Positions 57,241-64,000 of a stretch of DNA of 64,000 nucleotides are shown here, in pieces (the stretch's first letter is position 1; the number at the start of each line of letters is the position of its first letter). The stretch is from the NCBI RefSeq assembly GCF_020921035.1, contig NC_063158.1, positions 7,856,001-7,920,000 of the forward strand. Direction: 5' to 3'. A program made the translations under genes and the position numbers. The notes under the pieces are model-generated. The model searched no databases. It saw nothing but the letters and a program-made list of their open reading frames with translations, and had not been told where the DNA came from. Source of the DNA: Rhodamnia argentea. Taxonomy: Eukaryota; Streptophyta; Magnoliopsida; Myrtales; Myrtaceae.

Positions 57241-58089
57241 TTACCATGAAAATGCATTGTTTTTCCGAGTATTATGTCATATGAGAGAATGATTATTCCA
57301 TCTTTGATCCAACTCATACGAAATGTTTGTTCACTTGATTACGCAAACAAATCATTCGGAAGTTGCATGCGCAACGATGAGGTAATAATAATCTTCACCG
57401 TAGTCGCACAAAAGTTTATTCGACCACGGCGTAAGCTCGTGTTATGCATGCATACTTATAAATGGCAGCTCGATTTCAAAATTTATGGTATGAATAACTT
57501 TAGCCCCGGCTAAAAAAATGCATTTGAGACACCTTGAGACCGAGTAATTACGGGCGATCCGGGCCAACAAACAAACGCACTTTCCTCACCTCATGATCCC
57601 ACTCGGATCATCGCCCGGTGATGGTCAATCCCGCGTCGACAACACACGACCTAACAGCCGCAATTATGAGTCCTCTGTATACCCAAAATAATGCACCTAA
57701 GAATTTCTCCATACATAGCAATAAGCGACAGCAAAAGAGAACGGGGACCACGTATCCGGATGTCTAATAAGAGAGAGGGTAAGGAAGCAGTAGCAGTAAA
57801 AGACGTAGCAAGCGTGCAACTTTCAGCAGCTTTTCGTATAATGAAGCAGTAATGCATCGCTTTTGATTCGCTACTCAGTTTCCATCCTAGTATCTACTCT
57901 GCGGAAAAAGCACAGTGGAAACCAAAAGATTTCCAAGAGAAGAACACAATGGGCCAAAAAGCAAAAAATGTGAAAGAGACTAGAAACTTAGATCAGGATA
58001 GTTACTTGGTGACGCTAACATTACACACAAAAAAAAGAGGAGCAAAGCAAAAGACCTTAGCCTCCAGGCAAAACTACCTCTTTAACTCC
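57241..58089. other. Spacer and probable 3' flank of PAM68
   Basis: No recognisable gene up to about 57850. The part from about 57900 to 58089 lies directly downstream of the PAM68 stop (minus strand) and is likely its 3' UTR. An open frame at 57651-57857 has no known motif. Confidence 0.4.
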
Positions 58090-59858
58090 CTACTTTTTCC
58101 CAGACCTACCTCCCCAGAGAGACTGCCAAAACACGGGCCAATTCTTCTGGGCCTCATTCCATCCCAAGAGAGAGCCTTCCCTGAGAGGGTCCCAACTGGA
58201 GGACACAATGCCATAGCTCACGCCCAGAAGAGCTGACCCAAAGAAGAAGAAGGATACAATGAAAGGCACCCAAGTGGGCACATCAATCTTGAGCCCCACC
58301 TTGAGGTAGTAGAAGAATGGAAAGAACAAGAGCCCGATGAAGAGCGGGGCTCCGACTGAGATCGCCATCCGGTTCATCATCCTGTTGGTCACTACTTCGG
58401 GTATTACACCTTGGTCTCTCGCGTCCTCTTGATCATTATCTTCATCGTCCTCATCCTCGTCCTCGTCACTATCGTATTCTCTGTTTGGTTTCTTCGTCTT
58501 TTTGGTTTTCTTCGGAGAGGGTCCGAAGCCCTTTGGGCTCCTCAAGGCGGCGTGTAAACGTGGTGCGTGGGAGTGATTTCCTCTTGAGGACAGCTTTTCG
58601 AAGGAACCTGGGAATTGACATGTTTGTTTGTCCATCTTTAGTCCTTCGTCCCAGCGGTTGGTTATTAGGAGAGTGCAAGGTTTCTGAATCGCATTGAATT
58701 GTTCACGGCAACCATCAATCTGCAACAGCAAATAGCCATAGCCAAGCGTTTGCCGGACCATGTAGAGTTCAATCATGGATTCGTCGGTATCAATCAATCA
58801 AAACAGTTAGCATTCAGGGTTTGAACCATGTTTCTAAATGACCAGATTGATACTCCACATGACAAACTAGGAAGCACTGACATAATTGAAAGACCGTGGC
58901 AGAGTTCTAAGGCAGAACGTGGAAGTGATTTTCATCAGTATGAACACTAGTTTTTTCAATGAAAAGTTTCACAACATGACCCATAGTCCCTGGAGATAAA
59001 ATGTTAACAATGGGCCCGATGCAGAGGAACTAAGTCTCAATTACGGGCGTGTTTATTTCGGAGGAAACTTCACTGCAAAAGGAAAATGCTTTCCATGGAA
59101 ATTATTTTTAAGGAAAATATTTTCCCTAAATGTTTTTCCGATTTATTCATTTTGTTTATTTTAAGCATTAATAATTTCCATTGATCGTAAATGATTTTCC
59201 ATTAACTAATCATTTTCAGCAAAGCAAACCAAACATGCAAAAGCTTAGAAAACTAATTCGCGAAAAATTCTTTCATTCAAACAAGCACATTCTAAAGCAT
59301 GACGGATGTCACGAGTCGCGGGTGTTGTATATGTGAATGTTTGACAACTCACACCTGGTGTATGGAAATGTATGCAATATGTTCCCACTGATTCGATGTT
59401 TAAATACAGTTATTCTCTCGTGTGATTGATCTACTACATCAAAGAAGAAACCGAGAAAAAAATGAAGTGAAATATCCCCATAGACAGTTACTGGCAGATT
59501 AAAAATAATTACCCTTAGCTAGCAGTGCCAAACCACACGTTGGAGGATGATAGGGTACAAAGCGAACCATAAAGAGGGACTGGTGTTGATCATTAAGAAA
59601 GTCAGTTGAACTTGAATACTAAGAAAGTCAGGCTCTAAGAGAGAGTCAGGGAGGGGGAGTTTGAGAACAACAACCAAGACCGCGATCCCAAATATGGAGA
59701 CTCGAACGATTTCTTTCAGTTCCTTTGCTCGACACATCCAGTTAACACCTGCAATAGCTGTGTGGGGATTCTCGGGGCAAGTAGATAAAATCTCTTTTGG
59801 TCTCTCTCTCTCTCTCTCTCTTTTTACCTTCGAAATTGAAGAGTTTCGCTGGAAGTTA

Positions 59859-59890
<32 letters not shown>

Positions 59891-59945
59891 AGAGAGAGAG
59901 GCTTTTGAGTACCTTCGCTGCCCAGCAAATAGAAGTGGAAGCCAT
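58090..59945 (-). CDS. PAM68: PAM68, thylakoid photosystem II assembly factor
   Basis: The main exon (58719-58090) ends in the characteristic PAM68 region: VIPEVVTNRMMNRMAISVGA, a first membrane helix (PLFIGLLFFPFFYYLKVGL), VDVPTWVPF-like IDVPTWVPF, a second helix (IVSFFFFGSALLGVSYGIV), then SSWDPLREGSLLGWNEAQK. A basic stretch (SPKKTKKTKKPNR) and a long acidic run (DSDEDEDEDDED) precede it. For the start I propose a short exon 59945-59913 (MASTSICWAAK) joined in phase to 58719; this gives 220 aa, near the family's roughly 214. Alternatively translation begins at ATG 58635 (181 aa). The protein sits in the thylakoid membrane and assists early PSII core assembly (family knowledge). Arabidopsis counterpart At4g19100, from memory. 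Confidence 0.88.
59046..59295. repeat. MITE remnant in the proposed PAM68 intron
   Basis: The left part 'GGGCGTGTTTATTTCGGAGG' and right part 'TTCATTCAAACAAGCACATT' form imperfect inverted ends. The inside is rich in 'GGAAAATATTTTCC'-type palindromic phrases. It is related to 6375-6700 and 27635-27795. Confidence 0.45.
59519..59737 (-). CDS. Candidate small two-helix membrane protein, 72 aa
   Basis: A good acceptor (AATAGCTATTGCAG, ending about 59748) precedes GTGTTAACTGG and then the ATG at 59737. The protein has a basic start (MCRAKELKEIVR), a hydrophobic helix (VSIFGIAVLVVVLKLPLP), a linker (DSLLEPDFLS), and a second hydrophobic part (LMINTSPSLWFALYPIILQ). Amino-acid usage looks coding rather than random. 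It lies on the same strand inside the proposed PAM68 intron, sharing the upstream promoter region, so it may be an alternative exon, a nested gene or chance. Family not recognised. Confidence 0.35.
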   Translation of the reverse strand: MCRAKELKEIVRVSIFGIAVLVVVLKLPLPDSLLEPDFLSIQVQLTFLMINTSPSLWFALYPIILQRVVWHC

Positions 59946-60035
59946 TTGACGTGCTTCTTGGATTCTCTTCCTGATGAGAATTCTTCACCAATCCTCCGAT
60001 TGCTCCTTGAGAGAGAGAGAGAGAGAGAGAGAGGA
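59801..60035. repeat. Cluster of CT/GA microsatellites
   Basis: (CT)n at 59801-59820, (GA)n at 59859-59900 with two interruptions, and (GA)n at 60008-60032. On the minus strand the last two read as CT-rich leader and intron sequence around the proposed PAM68 first exon. Confidence 0.9.
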
Positions 60036-60145
60036 AGATAAGGTAAGAGATTTTCAGCTGCTTTCGACATGGGCCTGGAAGCTTCTGTGCTTAATTGTGT
60101 ACCCAAACCCAATCTGGCCCAATCGACACTCATATATTGTGTTAC
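59946..60145 (-). promoter_or_regulatory. Probable PAM68 core promoter and leader
   Basis: On the minus strand a TATA-like 'CAATATATGAG' (60138-60130) is followed by a CT-rich leader (60032-60008) and then the proposed first coding exon at 59945. The arrangement matches the kinase and BRX promoters in this window. Moderate inference. Confidence 0.4.
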
Positions 60146-60878
60146 TATATGATAAAGCAATCCTCTTTTTTCAGTTAAGAGATTATTTTTCTTTCTTTTT
60201 CTCCTGGAACGTCTTAAGAAAGCCACCTTTGATTTTTCAGGAGTCGAAGTTCCTTCCTCGGCCCAAAAAAGGCCAAAAAAATAAAAAAATGTAATCTTAA
60301 TCGCCTTGGGTTTCCATGTATTCCTTCCTAGGGTCAAAACTGAAGTCAGCATCGAAGAGACCAACTCTCATGGATTTACAGTCCCCCCCTAACATCAAGT
60401 CCGCGCCTGGTCAATCTATATCCCACAAAAAAACCGGCACTGGTTCGGTTGCTCAACAATCTAGGACGCGTGAGAAATCTCAATGGGCGAAGTTTGCTCT
60501 CGGTATTTGTATCTACCAAATACCAGCCAAATCACCCCTCGTTAACCAACGAGGAGGATTCCATTCCAGTGCTGCAATTCGCTCCATGCGTCCTGTCCTG
60601 CATTTGTCTCTAGAAGCAATGCACAGAGATCGGGTTTCGCTCGTTATGACACGAGTGCATCGACAGAGATGCTAAATATGTCAAATCAAGAAATGGGCCC
60701 TGTTTAAGAAGATTCAACATGTGGATTGCTGGTGAGTCGAAAGCAGGTACAAGCTCCAGCTTTGCTATGTATGCTAATGCTGTGCAATAGAGTTGTTCAA
60801 AGCAATTCACTCAAGAAGGCGTCAGTGAGTGGGTAGAGGATGGACTTCACCAAAGCGAATGGCGTTGATGAGTATCAA
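60146..60878. other. Spacer between PAM68 promoter and the upstream minus-strand gene
   Basis: No conserved coding sequence seen. The part next to 60878 is the 3' flank of the neighbouring gene. A 119-codon plus-strand open frame (60316-60675) has no known motif. Confidence 0.4.
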
Positions 60879-62843
60879 CTAACTGGTGGAAACTCCAAGA
60901 TGGTTGCGGAGGACATCAATGGCTTTATCAAAGGACTGCGAAAGCTCCGGGATGGATGTTTTGCACACTGAAAGCAGAGAAAATGTTAGTTCCTCCCTTA
61001 AATTGTATAATGCACTCCACAATGGCCACATAAATATAACTAGCAAATCTATCATCAGTGTTGAATCTATTCCTGTACATTATATGTCATTACAAATTGG
61101 ACTAGAAGCCTCACATATGCAGGAAAAACATGTTACCATGCGTTGAACAGGTAACCGAGCCATACAAGCTCTACAGAAAACCAAAACCATGAATACAGCT
61201 TGAATCCTCTTGAGTATTTTGCAAACTACACAATGGGGGGACTGAGCTATGAATTTCAATGTTTGAGCCTCGAGGGATCATTCTTAACGGATTCAGATGA
61301 TGACACAAACTAAGTCTTTTCTGCATGAGCATATCAGATCTTGCTTTAGATAAGCAACATAAGGATGGTTTTCCAAAGTAAAAGGAAATCTAAGAGACAG
61401 GTCCCGGGATGATCATACCGTGAGATGTGCTGGTTTGAGCATCTTCCATGACTTCCGCGAACGTCACCTGAAGAGAACCATTTGTTTGCACATTTAGTTA
61501 TGAAACGATATCAAGAAACTTCTGGATAAGATTGGATTGGAGTTGCTGTAGCATTATCAGTACCTTCATAGCTTTTCGACTTTCATACATCTGCCCACAT
61601 ATCTTCTTATACTCCTTGTCCACTTCATCCGTGACTTGTTGAATTGCCTGGGCATGCATCTGTCGCATTCAATATGTAACACAATATAAAGTGGCAAAAT
61701 CAATCAATTAGCTTTCTGGCATAGTTCAGTACGACAAGAAGACAGAAGAATTTATGGAATTACGGTCTCGAAGAGCGTCCTTCCAACTGATAGAAAGATA
61801 AACCAAGCAGGTAACACAACTCTTTCAGGATCATTAACACATCAACATTTGATCTTTTTTCAATTTTTATGTGTGATAAAATTAACATTGGTCACTACTG
61901 AACTTCATAAACACAACTGAAAGTAATTCGTAAATTCATGGTTGAGACCACTAAGCCAAAGCAGCCGAATAAGCCAACAACTGGATCCATTTGCCTAAAG
62001 GAAGTAAATGATACGATCAGTTGACGCATTTCCTCGATTCATGATAGTCAAATTGTACAAGAGAAATGCTGGACTGCCTCAAAGAGTTTGCCTACAATGC
62101 ATCCATAACAGATTTGACGACAGTTCACTCAAAAGATTTGCATCCGAATGAAAATCATGCTCGGACATAATCAGATCTTATTTCTTAGGAACATACTCAC
62201 TATGACTACAAAAGTTAGGCCAATATTGACGACTGTGATAGGAAGTAGAAATAGACAACAACAGACCTAAGGATGAATCACGAGTTACTAAAAGAGGTCC
62301 TAATTCGCATCATCCAATAGAAAATCCCTAATCACAGCTAAATGTATGCCTGGTTTGCATAATACATCTGATTTGCTCCATTGATGCATCATGTCGAGGA
62401 TTTTCAACTTACTCTTAACCAGAGCTCATCAAGCATCAAGCAACTGCTATTTACTAAACTTAATTCCTGCACTAAAATAATCGGAACCGCAGAAAGGAAA
62501 TAACCTTGGAGCGCTTGTGGAGGTGGGAGTGAGAGGCTTCGACTTCCTTGGAGATCCCGGAATGCGAGCGATTGAGGCGGCGCTTGAGATCGTCGAGCTG
62601 AGAGGAAGCAAAGTCCTTGAGATCGCCGATCGAGGTCAGGCTCTTGCTCGCCGGAGACGGAGTCGGGCCGGAGGCGTTGTCGCCGTTGATTCTGCTGTGG
62701 TGGCGGCCTCTGGTTTTGGACTTCCGCAACGATCCGGTGGCGATGATGTTGAAGATGGATTGCAGAGAGTCGCGAGGTAGCGGCAGCAAAGGCATCGGTG
62801 ACGGCGACGCTTTCTGCTTGCGGGACGATGATCGCTTCCTCAT
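60879..62843 (-). CDS. Unrecognised 190-aa plant protein with coiled-coil-like helical region
   Basis: Exons 5' to 3' on the minus strand: 62843-62505, 61659-61564, 61467-61419, 60967-60879; all phases close. Residues 1-60 are basic and Ser-rich (MRKRSSSRKQKASPSPMPLL, then GSLRKSKTRGRHHSR), suggesting nuclear or chromatin localisation or a disordered tail. Residues about 70-150 are helical and charged, with heptad-like spacing: LTSIGDLKDFASSQLDDLKR, ISKEVEASHSHLHKR, then IQQVTDEVDKEYKKICGQMY. The end reads SIPELSQSFDKAIDVLRNHL. The exon structure and coding quality make it a real gene, but I recognise no named family. A role in a coiled-coil complex is only a guess. The promoter probably lies within the 62850-62950 region. 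Confidence 0.75.
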
Positions 62844-62929
62844 CGCGACTGATCGACGGATCGCCGTCTCTCTCTGTCCCGTCCCACCGAGGAGTGGGGC
62901 TGTTTACTGGCGGGCTTTTCAAAAACATC

Positions 62930-64000
62930 GAGAAAGATGTTTTATACTCGGATTTATAATTCCATCTTTATTTCGGTTTGAAATCCGGAGTTTACAGTTG
63001 CACTCGTATAGAAATATTTATAGTTTCATTATAATTTCCATTGGTCATTCATAGTCTACACACGTATGATCACATTTTTTTCTTTTCTTTTTCCAATTAT
63101 TATTTAATGACTCGAGTAAATATACGCCTTGGCCTTTTATTCTCAATAATCTTGAGTAAATATACGCCTTTTTCGATTATTAATTCATGCCCTTTTCCCA
63201 AATGACTTTACTAATATAACAGTTTTTTGGTGATTTTGAGAATAGCAACATGTTACGGGTCACAAATTCTTAAAAAAATGGACCCCACAATATTTATTAA
63301 TTATTTTTTATTTAATTTTTGAGGCTCACAAATTCTGTTAATTTCAGTAGATAAAAAATTGTCAGAAAATTGTCAGCATATTTCTTTCTCAAATTGTGGC
63401 AATAAATAAAAAAATATACTCATTCTAGCATTTCTAATGGCTATGAAAAGTCAAATAATGATATCACTATTGTTCTAAATTTCTCAACTTTTACCTTTTT
63501 AAATCTCTATTTGAATCCTCAACATAGGCTCCATTAATTACTTTTATCTTTTTAAACAATATTTTAATGATAGACTTCATATATTTTTTCATTTTTTTAA
63601 CCATTGTTTCAACTTTTTTTTTCCTTGAGTGAATATAAGTGACCGTGACAGAAAGCTTTGAAGGATCCGAATTCATTGATCGAACAAGAATAACAAAAAA
63701 GCAACAAATTACTGAATTTAATCCAAGTTAAGTATGCAAGTGTGCGTTATTCATAACCAAAAAATGGGCTCTACTTAACATGAGATTAGCGATACTGGAC
63801 CCTAGCTCGACTTGATATCGAAACCTTTATGTTGTCCCAATTCTTAACCACCTCTTCTCGTGATTGTAAATATTATGCACATGGCACATTACTTAAACCT
63901 CGCCTCATGTAAGGCGATCTGCTATGATGCAAGAGAAGATGTAGAGGCAATTATGTCGATAAGTTAACAAGAACACATGAAGAGGGAGTGCGGGAATTTG
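62930..64000. other. AT-rich flank, nothing recognised
   Basis: Very AT-rich sequence with a local repeat of 'TTGAGTAAATATACGCCTT' near 63112 and 63153. Short open frames only. No RNA gene seen. Confidence 0.4.

Noticed and set aside
59519..60364. 281-codon minus-strand open frame read as a single protein
   Set aside because: Its middle is translated CT microsatellite (Ser-Leu and Arg-Glu runs). Splice sites divide it, and only the last 72 codons look coding.
1..64000. CRISPR array, prokaryotic operon, phage or integron features
   Set aside because: All genes are spliced plant nuclear genes; the regular repeats are microsatellites and tandem duplications without spacers.

Overview
The window is nuclear DNA from a flowering plant. 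It has intron-rich genes with GT..AG boundaries, pyrimidine-rich 5' leaders full of CT/GA microsatellites, AT-rich spacers, and fragments of Copia elements and MITEs. Gene content points to a eudicot. Several repeat families (GC-rich cores flanked by AT-rich arms, 'TTTGTTTCACGAAAAATG'-type MITEs) remind me of Myrtaceae such as Eucalyptus, but that placement is from memory and is not proven here.

Six genes are supported by exon-by-exon reading. From left to right they are: (1) an ERD3/PMT21-like Golgi methyltransferase, + strand, 8.7-11.5 kb, 7 coding exons; (2) a MAK/RCK-type protein kinase, - strand, 14.1-19.5 kb, 16 coding exons starting with an 8-nt coding microexon, with a leader and promoter reaching about 23.5 kb; (3) a Gly/Arg/Pro-rich, probably mitochondrial protein, + strand, 31.5-37.3 kb, 5 exons; (4) a BREVIS RADIX family gene, - strand, 38.3-41.4 kb, with leader and promoter to about 44.1 kb; (5) PAM68, a photosystem II assembly factor, - strand, 58.1-59.9 kb; (6) an unrecognised 190-aa coiled-coil-like protein, - strand, 60.9-62.8 kb. 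Every coding phase closes across all inferred splice sites in models 1-4 and 6. PAM68 has one certain exon and one proposed transit-peptide exon.

Genes 1, 2 and 5 correspond to consecutive Arabidopsis loci as I remember them (At4g19120 ERD3, At4g19110 kinase, At4g19100 PAM68). The window therefore looks like an old collinear block, here stretched to about 50 kb, with the BRX gene, the Gly-rich gene and many repeats lying between the kinase and PAM68.

The spacers hold a broken Copia gag-pol relic (2.3-3.3 kb), a probable Copia LTR remnant (51.3-51.7 kb), several MITE-like elements including one with TTA target duplications (28.9-29.4 kb), a 301-bp tandem duplication, a degenerate minisatellite (27.9-28.5 kb), a perfect 21-bp hairpin (50.25 kb), and relics of a receptor-like kinase (54.6 kb) and of a WRKY zinc finger (56.7 kb). 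I saw no tRNA, rRNA, known microRNA or CRISPR. I did not find a convincing novel multi-gene system. The best leads are the collinear block, the relics, the hairpin, and two small membrane-protein ORFs.
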